This document shows positions 28,494-37,883 of a stretch of 64,000 bases of DNA, piece after piece; position 1 is the stretch's first letter; every line of letters starts with the position of its first letter. The notes below the pieces were generated by a model. That model was not told the DNA's origin. It searched no databases and worked only from the letters and a program-made list of their open reading frames with translations. Made by a program: the position numbers and the translations under genes. Location: the NCBI GenBank assembly GCA_020832405.1, contig JAFIET010000001.1:1-64000 (forward strand), in the 5' to 3' direction. This DNA comes from Balneolales bacterium (GTDB lineage Bacteria; Bacteroidota; Rhodothermia; Balneolales; Cyclonatronaceae).

Positions 28494-28530
28494 ATTTTTT
28501 TATCGATGGATGGGCTTCCGGGCCTCATCC
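28494..28530. repeat. T-run plus GGATGG...CATCC hairpin element
   Basis: TTTTTTTATCGATGGATG begins eight bases after the stop of the lipoprotein gene and continues into GGCTTCCGGGCCTCATCC. Read on the minus strand, the second part matches the element at 58475-58501. Similar T-run/GGATG junctions follow the stops at 6999 and 8612. Confidence 0.45.
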
Positions 28531-28548
28531 TAAATTTGCATCGTTAGC

Positions 28549-28577
28549 AGGGCCCCTCAGCTGGGGCCCTTTGTTTT
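28549..28577 (+). terminator. Rho-independent terminator
   Basis: AGGGCCCC (28549-28556) pairs with GGGGCCCT (28563-28570), followed by TTGTTTTT. It ends the lipoprotein transcript. Confidence 0.8.
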
Positions 28578-28626
28578 TGGGGGATGTTTTTCCAGCCCTG
28601 ATGCAGCGTTCAGTGTAGCCGGAAGC

Positions 28627-28653
28627 GGGATGAGGGCTGTTCAGCATCACCCT
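28627..28653. repeat. GGGATGAGGG...CATCACCC element
   Basis: GGGATGAGGG and CATCACCCTAAAAAA with an eight-base middle closely follow the element at 58475-58501. It is also followed by a second A-rich run (GCAAAAAAAA). Confidence 0.5.
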
Positions 28654-28692
28654 AAAAAAAGCAAAAAAAAAATGCGTCACCGTGCGGGAACC

Positions 28693-29136
28693 TCAGTAAA
28701 TGAGGGTGATGCGGATGGTGGTATCGGCCTGCACTTCAAACAGGCGGGCACCGAAGGGGGGCGGGCCAAACCTCGCCGGAGGATTGTTCGAAAAACCGTA
28801 GCCCTCCCGCGGGATGCCCAGAAAGTTGGTGTCCAGTTTTTCGTTGTTGTTCTCGTCGTGAAACAGGCGCACAGCCCATTTCCCGGCCGGCACTTCGGTG
28901 AAAACCCAGCGCGACTCCCCGTCGCGGATGCTTACTTTTGCACCGGAAACGGCTTCCCCCTCCGCATTCGAAAGCTCCATGATAACGGCTCCGTTTTCCG
29001 AGCGGACGCCCTCCGCGATTACGGTGAGCTCGTATAACAGCTCCTGACGGGGCGTTTCCTGAGAAAAAGCGGTCGGTCCGGAATCAGCAAAAGCGAAAAC
29101 CGCCGAGCAAAAACAGATGAGCGGGAAAAGAATCAT
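28693..29136 (-). CDS. DUF2141 family secreted protein
   Basis: The frame is open to 29235, but the ATG at 29136 gives MILFPLICFCSAVFAFADSG, a usable signal peptide, and a 147-residue protein. The core matches DUF2141: FHDENNNEKLDTNFLGIP followed by EGYGFSNN. The family is a small periplasmic or outer beta-sandwich of unknown function found widely in Bacteroidota and Proteobacteria. It stands alone between the lipoprotein and the divergent gamma-glutamyltransferase. Confidence 0.83.
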   Translation of the reverse strand: MILFPLICFCSAVFAFADSGPTAFSQETPRQELLYELTVIAEGVRSENGAVIMELSNAEGEAVSGAKVSIRDGESRWVFTEVPAGKWAVRLFHDENNNEKLDTNFLGIPREGYGFSNNPPARFGPPPFGARLFEVQADTTIRITLIY

Positions 29137-29293
29137 TTTTGGTATATGATGAATGGTAAATAAAGGGTAAGCATCATTTTCCCCGCAAGCAAAAAGAAAA
29201 CGGGAAACGCGGGGAGCGGAAAATAGATGCATCATAAATCAATGATTCCCTCTTATTTTGAGCAAAACTCAAATTCAATAAAGTCCTCCGAAG

Positions 29294-31018
29294 ATGTTTA
29301 TGTTCCGTGATTCCGCTAAAGCGCTGTTTCTCAGCCTGTCCGTTTCCCTGCTGCTTTTTGCGGCCTGCTCCGCGCCCGAACCCGAGGCGCTGCCGCGCTC
29401 GCCGGCCTTTGGCGCAAACGGCATGGTGGTAACGGCCAACCCGGAAGCAACGGCGGTTGGGCTTCAGATTTTGCAGGAAGGCGGCAATGCCTTCGATGCG
29501 GCCATTGCCGTGAAGTACATGCTCTCGGTTACCTACCCGATTGCCGGCAACATCGGCGGCGGCGGCTTCATGGTGTATCGCACGGCCGAAGGCGAAGCGG
29601 GCGCCCTCGATTTCCGCGAAACGGCCCCGGCAGCGGCCACCCGCGATATGTACCTCGATGAGGAGGGAAACCTGATCGACGGACTCTCCCGCATCGGGCA
29701 CCTTTCGGCGGGCGTGCCCGGCACGGTAGCGGGCATGGAGGAAGTCTGGCAGCGCTTCGGCAGCCTGCCCTTTGCACAGCTCATTGAGCCGGCCATTCAG
29801 GTGGCAGAGCAGGGGCATCGCGTTACGGCTTTCAATGCGGAACAGAGCAACCGTTTTCAGGAGGAATTTGCGGAGGTGAACACGCAGCTGCCGCTATTTG
29901 TGAAGGAGGGCGGCTGGCAGGAAGGCGACCTGCTCGTGCAGCCCGATCTGGCCGAAACCCTGCGCCGGATTCGCGACGAAGGCGCAGCCGGATTTTACAC
30001 CGGCACAACCGCCGACCTGATTGTGGCCGAAATGCAGGCCGGGGGCGGCATCATCACCCATGAAGATCTCGCAGCTTACCGCGCCGTCTGGCGGCCTGCT
30101 GTATCGGTGGCGTACAAAAATTACCGCATCCACTCCATGCCGCCCTCCTCAAGCGGCGGTATCGCCATTGCGCAGCTGATGCTCGGCAGCGCTGACTTTG
30201 ATTTTGCCGCGCTCGGACATCTCACCCCCGAAAGCATCCATCTCATGACAGAGCTGATGCGCCGCGTATATGCCGACCGCGCCACGCACCTGGGCGACTC
30301 CGATTTTTATGATGTGCCCTTCGAAATGCTGCTCGATCCGCAGTACATCCGGGCGCGGAATGCGGATATCAGTATGGAGGCCGCAACGCCTTCATCAGCG
30401 ATCAAAGAGGGGGAAGTTGAGCGCATTGAAAGCTTCGAAACCACGCACTTCAGCATTGTGGATGGTGCGGGGAACGCGGTTTCCCTTACCACGACCGTGA
30501 ACAGCTTTTTTGGCAGCAAGGTGATGGTGGCCGGTGCCGGCTTCTTCCTGAACAATGAAATGGATGACTTTGCCGCCGCGCCGGGGGTGCCGAATCAGTT
30601 TGGCCTTGTAGGCGGAGAGGCCAACGCCATTGAGCCGGGCAAGCGCATGCTCAGCAGCATGTCGCCCACTATCGTAGAGCGCAACGGCGCCCTGTACCTT
30701 GTGCTCGGCACGCCGGGCGGCTCGACCATCATCACCAATGTGTATCAGGTGCTGATGAATGTGCTCGAACACGGCCTCGGCCTGCAGCAGGCTGTTGACG
30801 CCCCCAAAATGCACGCGCAGTGGCTGCCGGATGTCATCACCCTCGAAGAAGGCGCTCTTGATGAAGCCGGTATGGAAGCCCTGCGGGCACTCGGGCACGA
30901 GCTGAGGGTTATCCCGCAGATCGGGCGGGTTCAGGCCATTCAGCTGCTTGACGACGGCCGCCTCAAAGGCGTAGCCGACCACACCCGCACCGGAGATTCG
31001 GTAGCCCGCGGCTTTTAG
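29294..31018 (+). CDS. ggt: Gamma-glutamyltransferase (glutathione hydrolase), lipoprotein
   Basis: This 574-residue enzyme cleaves or transfers the gamma-glutamyl group of glutathione and related peptides outside the cytoplasm. A lipobox (LLLFAACSAPE) indicates membrane attachment. The proenzyme is expected to self-cleave before the catalytic Thr384 in ETTHFSIVDG; other family motifs are GGNAFDAAIA, GNIGGGGFMV, MPPSSSGGIA and SSMSPTIV. The small subunit would thus be about 190 residues, as usual. Its stop overlaps the stop of the convergent response regulator by four bases. Confidence 0.95.
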   Translation: MFMFRDSAKALFLSLSVSLLLFAACSAPEPEALPRSPAFGANGMVVTANPEATAVGLQILQEGGNAFDAAIAVKYMLSVTYPIAGNIGGGGFMVYRTAEGEAGALDFRETAPAAATRDMYLDEEGNLIDGLSRIGHLSAGVPGTVAGMEEVWQRFGSLPFAQLIEPAIQVAEQGHRVTAFNAEQSNRFQEEFAEVNTQLPLFVKEGGWQEGDLLVQPDLAETLRRIRDEGAAGFYTGTTADLIVAEMQAGGGIITHEDLAAYRAVWRPAVSVAYKNYRIHSMPPSSSGGIAIAQLMLGSADFDFAALGHLTPESIHLMTELMRRVYADRATHLGDSDFYDVPFEMLLDPQYIRARNADISMEAATPSSAIKEGEVERIESFETTHFSIVDGAGNAVSLTTTVNSFFGSKVMVAGAGFFLNNEMDDFAAAPGVPNQFGLVGGEANAIEPGKRMLSSMSPTIVERNGALYLVLGTPGGSTIITNVYQVLMNVLEHGLGLQQAVDAPKMHAQWLPDVITLEEGALDEAGMEALRALGHELRVIPQIGRVQAIQLLDDGRLKGVADHTRTGDSVARGF

Positions 31019-31416
31019 CGCTGACCCTGAAGGGCTATCATTTCCATAATTTTACCGGCATTGAGCGGCTTTTCCACAAAATCGCGGACACAGCTGTAGG
31101 TTGTGGCACGCTTGATTTCATCCGGGTTGGTCGTGCTTGAAACCACGTAAATAACAGGTTTGTGGCTCAGGCTGAGTTTATTGTATTCATTCAGGAAATC
31201 CCAGCCGTCCCATACGGGCATGTTGATATCAAGCAGAATGATATGCGGGAGTGCCTCCGGGTTGTCGCTGTTTTGCGAAAAAGCCTCATAGGCTTCGCGG
31301 CCGTTTTTGTAGGTAAAGAGTTTGCCGCTGTAATTGCAGGTTTGCAGCAGCCGTTTCACAACCCGATGGTAAATCAGGTCGTCGTCGATTACCGCGAGGT
31401 TCAGTTCGGTATTCAT
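31015..31416 (-). CDS. Single-domain response regulator
   Basis: The 133-residue receiver has the acidic pocket LAVIDDD at its start, phospho-acceptor Asp63 in LLDINMPVWDG, Ser/Thr in YVVSST and Lys in FVEKPLNAG. There is no output domain, so it must act by docking, like CheY or Spo0F. It lies 77 bases downstream of a membrane histidine kinase on the same strand, its probable phosphodonor. Confidence 0.9.
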   Translation of the reverse strand: MNTELNLAVIDDDLIYHRVVKRLLQTCNYSGKLFTYKNGREAYEAFSQNSDNPEALPHIILLDINMPVWDGWDFLNEYNKLSLSHKPVIYVVSSTTNPDEIKRATTYSCVRDFVEKPLNAGKIMEMIALQGQR

Positions 31417-31493
31417 GGTTAGCCGATTTAATGAGATTCACTGTAAGCTGGTTCGTTCGTTTTTTTATTTAGCCGTATGCATGGTAAGCGGGC

Positions 31494-33239
31494 TCATTTA
31501 TTATGTTTCCTAAGCCACAGGTGAAAAACGGAGCCCTGGCCCGGAGTACTTTCCACATCTATTTTGCCGCCCATTGCTTCGATCTGGGCTTTGCTCATAA
31601 ATAAACCTATGCCCCTTGATTCGGGGTGTTCATGGAATGTATTAAACATCCCGAACAATTTCCTCTTATTTCTTTCAAGATCAATACCGAGGCCGTTGTC
31701 CTTAACATGTATGATGAGCCAGTCATTATCTTCGGTGCAGCTTATGTGGATAAAGGAATCATTTCCGGGCGACCGGTAGCGGATTCCGTTTGTGAGCAGA
31801 TTCAGAAAAATACTGTCGAGATAAGCTGGTATGGCCCAAATATGGTAATTGGCCGGTATTTCGTGGGAGATACGCACGTCGGAGGACCTTGCAATAGCTA
31901 TAATTCCGGCAATGGCTCTTTCCGCCGTTAATCTGAGGCTAACAGCCTGCAGCGGAAGAGGTGAACTTGTGTGCAGCCGGGCAACTTCAGACAGGTGTTC
32001 GATACTGTCCTGCAGGTTATAGGCTGCGGTTTTCAGGTATCGGAAATCTTCCTTGTCTTTAAGGGAGGTTTCGTCTTCCTCAAGAAAACTGATAAGCGCA
32101 GAAATATTGGTGCAGTGCGACCGAAGGTTATGCGAGGCAATGTGTGCAAATTGCTGCAGGCGTTCATTTTGTGACTGTGTGAGTGTAAGAAGCTGCTCTC
32201 GCTCAATTTCGGTGTTTCGCCTTGAAGTTATATCCCGAAGGGTAATTACTTTGCCGGCGGTTTGGTTGCGGCTCGTTTTAAAAGACTGTATGCTGATTTC
32301 AATCCATTGCCCGGTAAGACTGTTAAATAGGTCTGTGTTTACAGGGACGGATTCTGTTACATCCTGATAAAAAGCAGCGAGGCCGGGAAGTTTTTGATCC
32401 AGCAGGCGGATATCGGGCAGGGCTGAGAGTTCCCTTAAACCCAACAGCATTTCTGCATAGTTGTTGGCACTAATGAGGCGGTCGTCGTTATCGAGCACCA
32501 GAAGCCCCTGATTCAGGTTTTGAAATACCTGACGGTGGGCTGCCGGTATCACGTTAAAAAACTGTGCCTTAACGAGGCCCACATAAAAAAGCAGGCCGGT
32601 AATCAAAAACATGAAGGGTACAGCATCAAGCCCAAGGGGTATTATGCCGAGCAGATGCAGGATGTAAACGAGCCATGTGAGCGTAATAGCTGTAAAAACA
32701 AGAAACACCCGCCAAAAAAAATAGCGGTGCACGGTAAACAGCAGCATAAAAATGTAGATGTCGGCAATCAGCGTGAGAATGAGGCTATAGATTACATGAA
32801 GTTGGTAGGCAGGTCCCTTACCGGTTATGAGCACATCAAAAAATCCGTTGCTGACTGTTGCGTAGCTTGTGTAGGCCAGCCCATGGAAGCTGTTTGTTAG
32901 AACTGCCGCCATAACGAATAGCGGAATTATAAAGATAGATACGATCTTCAGGGGAGAGAGCGGACGATCACTGTTGGTATAGCGAATGGCAAACAGCAGC
33001 AGAAACGGGATTATGAAGGGTGCACCTAAATACTGAAGCTTTAAAAACAAAGTCATCAGTTCAAGGTTTGCCGAGCTGAGCTCGAGCGAATAGAAAAACC
33101 CATAAACCGATGTCGAAGCCATAGAAAGCCCGAAATATCGTTCCCCCCGAGTGTTTCCAAGAGTATAGCTTTTAGCTGTTACCAGCAGTCCCAGCAACAC
33201 AGCAATAAACACCGGTACAGCAAAGAGGTTGAAAAACAT
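31494..33239 (-). CDS. Membrane sensor histidine kinase (7TM-PAS-HisKA-HATPase)
   Basis: The 581-residue kinase begins with seven hydrophobic helices (about residues 1-228) of the histidine-kinase N-terminal 7TM type. A PAS domain follows (about 235-345), then a HisKA segment with His370 in HIASHNLRSH, and an HATPase_c domain (Asn in NLLTNGIRY, DNGLGID, and SRGIGLFMSKAQIEAMGG). The stretch ASHNLRSHCTNIS is typical of a Bacteroidota subgroup often paired with single receivers, as here with the gene at 31015-31416. Signal sensed unknown; the 7TM unit suggests a small membrane-permeable or periplasmic ligand. Confidence 0.9.
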   Translation of the reverse strand: MFFNLFAVPVFIAVLLGLLVTAKSYTLGNTRGERYFGLSMASTSVYGFFYSLELSSANLELMTLFLKLQYLGAPFIIPFLLLFAIRYTNSDRPLSPLKIVSIFIIPLFVMAAVLTNSFHGLAYTSYATVSNGFFDVLITGKGPAYQLHVIYSLILTLIADIYIFMLLFTVHRYFFWRVFLVFTAITLTWLVYILHLLGIIPLGLDAVPFMFLITGLLFYVGLVKAQFFNVIPAAHRQVFQNLNQGLLVLDNDDRLISANNYAEMLLGLRELSALPDIRLLDQKLPGLAAFYQDVTESVPVNTDLFNSLTGQWIEISIQSFKTSRNQTAGKVITLRDITSRRNTEIEREQLLTLTQSQNERLQQFAHIASHNLRSHCTNISALISFLEEDETSLKDKEDFRYLKTAAYNLQDSIEHLSEVARLHTSSPLPLQAVSLRLTAERAIAGIIAIARSSDVRISHEIPANYHIWAIPAYLDSIFLNLLTNGIRYRSPGNDSFIHISCTEDNDWLIIHVKDNGLGIDLERNKRKLFGMFNTFHEHPESRGIGLFMSKAQIEAMGGKIDVESTPGQGSVFHLWLRKHNK

Positions 33240-33579
33240 GGAAGCAGAGTAGGGTTAAGCTAAGCCGCACGGCACGGCACGTTCGATGATAATAATCCAA
33301 AAATGTGTTTGATACCGCCTGTGGAGCTCTGTCTTCACGAAATTGCATACTAAAGCCTGCGGCCTAACAGATATCCGTTAACGAATTTACTGTTTTTCCG
33401 GTACTAAATTGCCTGAAAATGTACAGGCTCCCATCTGCAAAGGGAGGACTGATGGGAAGGCGGAAAATGAACAGCTTTTCTTCCAAATAGGGTTCAATAG
33501 TGATACCTTAAGCTTTCAATGAAATGTGTTTGGGCACCTGTAAATATTTGATTCGAAACCAAAGTAACCACAATTAGTT
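33240..33579. other. Intergenic region between divergent kinase and sdaA
   Basis: About 340 bases with no gene that I can support. An inverted pair, TCCCAT (33429-33434) and ATGGGA (33452-33457), is the only clear symmetry. Promoters for both flanking genes must lie here. Confidence 0.45.
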
Positions 33580-35004
33580 ATGGAATCTATAAGCGCATTT
33601 GAAATTATTAAAGTAGGCATCGGGCCTTCGAGTTCCCACACTATGGGCCCATGGAAAGCCGCTGAAAGGTTTGTGAACAGCCTAAGGCGTAAAAACCTGC
33701 TGACCGGTGTGAAGGGCATTAAAATCTTTTTATACGGCTCCCTTGCCAAAACAGGTTATGGTCACGGTACGGACGTTGCCGTGCTGATGGGGCTCTCAGG
33801 GCACGACTTCACCGAAATCGACACCAACACCATACCTGACCGGGTCGCTTTCATCAAAGCGGTAGATAAAATTGTGCTGGGTGATGAGCACGAAATTTCC
33901 TTCGAATATGCCCGGGATCTCATTTTTGAGTTTGGTATGAGCCTCGACTATCACCCAAACGGGATGAAATTTGAAGCACAGTTCGCAGATCGTGACCCCT
34001 ACACCGCGACTTATTTTTCAATCGGCGGCGGTTTCGTGGTACGCGAGGGGGATGACGACGATGAAATCCAGAACGATGCCCGGCGCACGCAGTACCCCTG
34101 CCACACGGCTCAGGAAATTCTCACAAACTGCCGGAAGCTGAATCTGCGCGTCTCGGAACTGGTTTTCCTGAACGAGCAGGCCTGGCGTAGTACCGCTGAA
34201 ATCAGAAGCCATGCGCTGTATATCTGGGAGGAAATCAAGCAGTGCGTGTACCGGGGCGTTAACAAAAAGGGGATGCTGCCCGGTGTGCTGAAAGTGCGCC
34301 GCCGTGCCTACGATTTGTGCAAGAAGCGGATGAACGGCCGGAAATTCAGTAACGCAGATGAATGGCTGGATGCCATCAAAAACGGCCCGGCTGATTTCAA
34401 TACCGTGAACAAGTGGGTCAGCATTTTTGCGCTTGCCGTGAATGAGGAAAACGCCAGCTTTGGCCGCATCATCACCGCGCCAACGAACGGGGCCTCGGGC
34501 GTAATTCCGGCGGTAATGCTTTATGCCTACTGCTTTACCCCCAATTTTGATGAGGATGCCGTTGTTGATTTTCTGCTCACCGCAGGCGAAATCGGTACTC
34601 TGTATAAAAAAGGTGCGACTATTTCTGCCGCTATGGGCGGCTGTCAGGCCGAGATCGGGGTTTCCAGCTCTATGGCTGCCGCGGCCCTTACTGAAGTGCT
34701 TGGCGGCACCCGCGAGCAGGTGATGCAGGCAGCCGAAATCGCCATGGAGCATCACCTCGGCATGACCTGCGACCCTATCGCAGGTCTGGTTCAGGTGCCC
34801 TGCATCGAGCGCAACAGCATGGGGGCTATGAAAGCCATCACTGCGGCGAACATCGCCCTCGATGAAGATCCCGGGAATGCCCGCGTAAGCCTCGATGATG
34901 TGATCAAAACCATGTGGGAAACCGCCAAGGATATGAACCACAAATACAAGGAAACCTCCGAAGGTGGCCTCGCAACTATTCCGGTAAATGTGATCGAATG
35001 CTGA
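33580..35004 (+). CDS. sdaA: L-serine ammonia-lyase (L-serine dehydratase), single chain
   Basis: The 474-residue iron-sulfur enzyme converts L-serine to pyruvate and ammonia. The beta domain starts at once (SSSHTMGPWKAAERF) and fuses to the alpha domain in one chain. Three cysteines suited to the oxygen-sensitive [4Fe-4S] cluster are visible: in GGCQAEIGVSSSMA, in MTCDPIAGLVQ and in PCIERNSMGAMKA. Length agrees with the E. coli-type single-subunit enzymes. It is a lone gene; the Cys/Met PLP enzyme 1 kb away may also act on serine-derived amino acids. Confidence 0.95.
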   Translation: MESISAFEIIKVGIGPSSSHTMGPWKAAERFVNSLRRKNLLTGVKGIKIFLYGSLAKTGYGHGTDVAVLMGLSGHDFTEIDTNTIPDRVAFIKAVDKIVLGDEHEISFEYARDLIFEFGMSLDYHPNGMKFEAQFADRDPYTATYFSIGGGFVVREGDDDDEIQNDARRTQYPCHTAQEILTNCRKLNLRVSELVFLNEQAWRSTAEIRSHALYIWEEIKQCVYRGVNKKGMLPGVLKVRRRAYDLCKKRMNGRKFSNADEWLDAIKNGPADFNTVNKWVSIFALAVNEENASFGRIITAPTNGASGVIPAVMLYAYCFTPNFDEDAVVDFLLTAGEIGTLYKKGATISAAMGGCQAEIGVSSSMAAAALTEVLGGTREQVMQAAEIAMEHHLGMTCDPIAGLVQVPCIERNSMGAMKAITAANIALDEDPGNARVSLDDVIKTMWETAKDMNHKYKETSEGGLATIPVNVIEC

Positions 35005-35253
35005 GCTGCTTCCCCGCCTTTGGTACCGTTATCAGGCAGGATGAAGCCTGTTACAAGTATTAAATTAATCTGAGATCATCTATAAACACTTATTTGCAGC
35101 ACGCTTGGAAGATATAAGCTCATGCAGGCCATGCGATTGATTATTTTACAATTACGGTCGGGCTCAGGTAAACTAATCTGGTTCTGCCGGTGGTTTTATT
35201 GGAGAACTCTGCAGGCAACCGCTGCAGCAAATCACTAACTAAACTATTCTGTT

Positions 35254-35817
35254 ATGAAATTTTCAAAAATCGCAAGTCTTTTTTTAGCTGCTTTTTTCCT
35301 GTCATTCGCAATTGCACAGGCTCAGTACGGAGGCGCAACCTATACGGAAGCATCAAATGTAAGTGAAGAGCGTTCTCAGAACATTGTTGATGTTGTTACA
35401 AACAACAGCGAATTCAGCACACTGGCCATGCTGCTCACAGAGGCGGGTTTGGCAGATGCTGTGCGGGATGCTGACGGGCTTACTGTGTTTGCCCCAACAA
35501 ATGCAGCTTTCGAAGAAGTGCCGGAAGAAACGCTGCAGGCACTGCTTGCTGATCGTGAATTGCTGCAGGAAGTTCTGCTTACTCACGTAATCGGAAGCGT
35601 TGTAACTTCTGATGTTGTAACACAGCTTGAAGAAGCTCCAACAGCTGCAAATAACGTGCTGCCGGTAAATACTTCCTACAACGGCACTGTTACCGTTGGT
35701 AACGCAACCGTTACTGATGTTGATATTATGGCCTCTAATGGTGTTATACATGTAGTTGACGCTGTAATTATGCCACCGGCTGAGCGGTCTTCTTACGACA
35801 GATCATCTTCATACTGA
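35254..35817 (+). CDS. Secreted fasciclin (FAS1) domain protein
   Basis: The 187-residue protein has a signal peptide (MKFSKIASLFLAAFFLSFAI, cleavage probably after AQA near residue 23) and one FAS1 domain. The domain shows its usual H1 and H2 blocks: LTVFAPTNAAFEEVP and the end VNTSYNGTVTVGNATV...IHVVDAVIMP. A Ser/Tyr-rich tail follows. FAS1 proteins mediate adhesion or matrix contacts at the cell surface. It is single, with a strong terminator. Confidence 0.93.
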   Translation: MKFSKIASLFLAAFFLSFAIAQAQYGGATYTEASNVSEERSQNIVDVVTNNSEFSTLAMLLTEAGLADAVRDADGLTVFAPTNAAFEEVPEETLQALLADRELLQEVLLTHVIGSVVTSDVVTQLEEAPTAANNVLPVNTSYNGTVTVGNATVTDVDIMASNGVIHVVDAVIMPPAERSSYDRSSSY

Positions 35818-35855
35818 TTGCAGCTGAGTTTTTTAAGGCTGAACAGTCTAAAATT

Positions 35856-35889
35856 AAAGGGATGCATCTTTTCGGGTGCATCCCTTTTT
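35856..35889 (+). terminator. Terminator after fasciclin gene
   Basis: AAAGGGATGCA (35856-35866) pairs perfectly with TGCATCCCTTT (35877-35887) and a T-run follows. Confidence 0.9.
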
Positions 35890-36051
35890 AATGAGGTGAA
35901 CAAATAGCATCCGGGATGCATCAGATGAGCTTCAGGCTCCTAAAAAACCGCTTTTTTGAATCACAATTAAAGAAACAAGTTTCAGTTTGCCGCTGCTTTT
36001 TGGCTATCTTTAAGGGTAAATGAAAATATCCTTCAACGAACTATTGTACCA

Positions 36052-37305
36052 ATGAGCAAGCAGCACAAACTCAGGCCCGAAAGCCTGATGATGTCTTACG
36101 GCTATAAACCGGAACTATCTGAGGGCGCTATAAAATCTCCCATATTTATGACCTCCACTTTTGTGTTCAAAAGTGCCGAGGAGGGCAAAGCTTTCTTTGA
36201 ACTCGCTTATGGTCTGCGCGAAAAGGAGCAGGGTGAAGAGCCCGGCCTGATTTACAGCCGTATCAATAACCCCGATCTTGAAATTCTGGAAAACCGCCTT
36301 GCCCTGTGGGAGCAGGCCGATGACTGCGCAGTTTTTGAAAGCGGTATGAGCGCCATCACCACAGCCATGCTTGAATTTCTGAGTCCCGGCGATCTGCTGC
36401 TTCACAGCGCGCCGGTTTACGGAGGCACCGATCACTTCATCCATTATTTCCTGAAAAAAATCGGGGTTGAATCGGTTTGCTTTAAGGCCGGCATGCAGAA
36501 AGCCGAGATCCTTGAAAAACTCGAAGCAACCGGGAAAGCAGAACGCCTGGCCATGATTTATGTGGAAACCCCGGCCAACCCGACCAACACCATCATCGAT
36601 CTGCGGATGTGCCGCGAAATTGCCGATCATTTCGGGACGGCTGATAAGCACGTGTATCTCGCCGTTGACAATACCTACATGGGCCCGCTCTGGCAGCATC
36701 CGCTGCAGCACGGGGCCGATATGGTGCTGTACTCTGCCACCAAATACATCGGTGGCCATAGCGACCTCATTGCCGGTGCCTGCACCGGAAGCGCTGAAGT
36801 GATCAAGCGGATCAAAACACTGCGTACCTTCCTTGGCAACATGGCCTCACCGCATACCGGCTGGCTGCTGATGCGCAGCCTCGAAACCCTCAAAATCAGG
36901 ATGGAACAGCAGTGTCGGAATGCGCAGGAAGTAGCGCGTTTCCTCAGCGGGCATCCCAAAATAAAGAAAGTGCACTACCTTGGGCTCATCCCCGAAGGCT
37001 CGCCTGCCCGCGAAATTTATGACCGGCAGTACGAAGCTCCCGGTGCCATGATGTCATTCGAGATCGATGGCGGAGAGAAGGAAGCCTTCCGCTTTCTGAA
37101 CGCCCTCAAACTTATGAAACTTGCCGTGAGTCTTGGCAGCACCGAGTCGCTGGTAGAGCATCCGGCAACGATGACGCACGCCGGCGTTGACCCTGAACAC
37201 CGGCGCGAATTCGGCATAACAGAAAGCCTGGTGCGTATTTCGGTTGGGGTTGAGCATTATGAGGATATCATCTGGGACCTCAGTCAGGCACTTGATGCTG
37301 TTTAG
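36052..37305 (+). CDS. Cys/Met metabolism PLP enzyme (methionine gamma-lyase / cystathionine gamma-synthase type)
   Basis: The 417-residue enzyme belongs to the trans-sulfuration PLP family. The PLP-binding lysine is Lys231 in YSATKYIGGHSDLIAG; other family blocks are YSRINNPDLEILENRLA, FESGMSAITTAM and YVETPANPTN. Length is slightly above average because of an inserted EKEQGEEPG loop near residue 60. Members split between synthesis of cystathionine and gamma-elimination of methionine or cysteine conjugates, which I cannot separate by eye. It is followed by a terminator and two lipoprotein genes. Confidence 0.9.
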   Translation: MSKQHKLRPESLMMSYGYKPELSEGAIKSPIFMTSTFVFKSAEEGKAFFELAYGLREKEQGEEPGLIYSRINNPDLEILENRLALWEQADDCAVFESGMSAITTAMLEFLSPGDLLLHSAPVYGGTDHFIHYFLKKIGVESVCFKAGMQKAEILEKLEATGKAERLAMIYVETPANPTNTIIDLRMCREIADHFGTADKHVYLAVDNTYMGPLWQHPLQHGADMVLYSATKYIGGHSDLIAGACTGSAEVIKRIKTLRTFLGNMASPHTGWLLMRSLETLKIRMEQQCRNAQEVARFLSGHPKIKKVHYLGLIPEGSPAREIYDRQYEAPGAMMSFEIDGGEKEAFRFLNALKLMKLAVSLGSTESLVEHPATMTHAGVDPEHRREFGITESLVRISVGVEHYEDIIWDLSQALDAV

Positions 37306-37346
37306 TATCCGTTGCAGCGTTATTCTGTGAATCCTCTTATATTTCG

Positions 37347-37375
37347 GGGGCCGTTCTTTGGGGCGGCCCTTTTTT
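37347..37375 (+). terminator. Terminator after the PLP enzyme gene
   Basis: GGGCCG (37348-37353) pairs with CGGCCC (37364-37369), followed by T6. Confidence 0.75.
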
Positions 37376-37418
37376 ATGGAATAAAATCATCTCTAATACG
37401 AACATAAGAACGTAGGCT

Positions 37419-37883
37419 ATGAAACCTCTTTTAGCTCTTGTTGTGCTATCCCTGCTGTTAACGACAGGCTGCGGATCGGCAGATACCCCTGATACAGACG
37501 CTGCCCTTCATGAAATGCAGCAGACCAATCCCGCACCTGCAAGCTATGCGCGGGTATCGCTCGACTGGTTTGGCACCTATCACGGAATCACCCCCTGTGC
37601 AGACTGTGAAGGAATCGATACAACTCTTGAACTCACGCAGGATGAGCGCTTCACGCTCACGACCATCTACCTCGGGAAAGATGAAACACCGGCAGTAACT
37701 GAGGGGGAGTTTTTCTGGAATGAGGCGGGCAATACGGTAACCCTTGCCGGAGTTGAAGATCGCCCGGCGCAGTTCTTCGTGGCTGAAAATGCGGTAATCC
37801 AGCTCGATATGGAAGGAAACCGCGTTACCGGCGACCTGGCCGACCTCTACATTCTGCGCAAACAACCCGAAACAGCCGAGTGA
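37419..37883 (+). CDS. NlpE-like copper-responsive lipoprotein
   Basis: The 154-residue lipoprotein (signal ending LLLTTGCGSA) carries one NlpE N-terminal domain. The conserved TPCADCEGIDTTLEL with its CxxC pair is plain. In E. coli, NlpE senses copper or misplaced lipoproteins and surface contact; the fuller C-terminal domain is absent here. Its stop overlaps the GTG at 37880 of the META gene, so the pair is an operon. Confidence 0.9.
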   Translation: MKPLLALVVLSLLLTTGCGSADTPDTDAALHEMQQTNPAPASYARVSLDWFGTYHGITPCADCEGIDTTLELTQDERFTLTTIYLGKDETPAVTEGEFFWNEAGNTVTLAGVEDRPAQFFVAENAVIQLDMEGNRVTGDLADLYILRKQPETAE

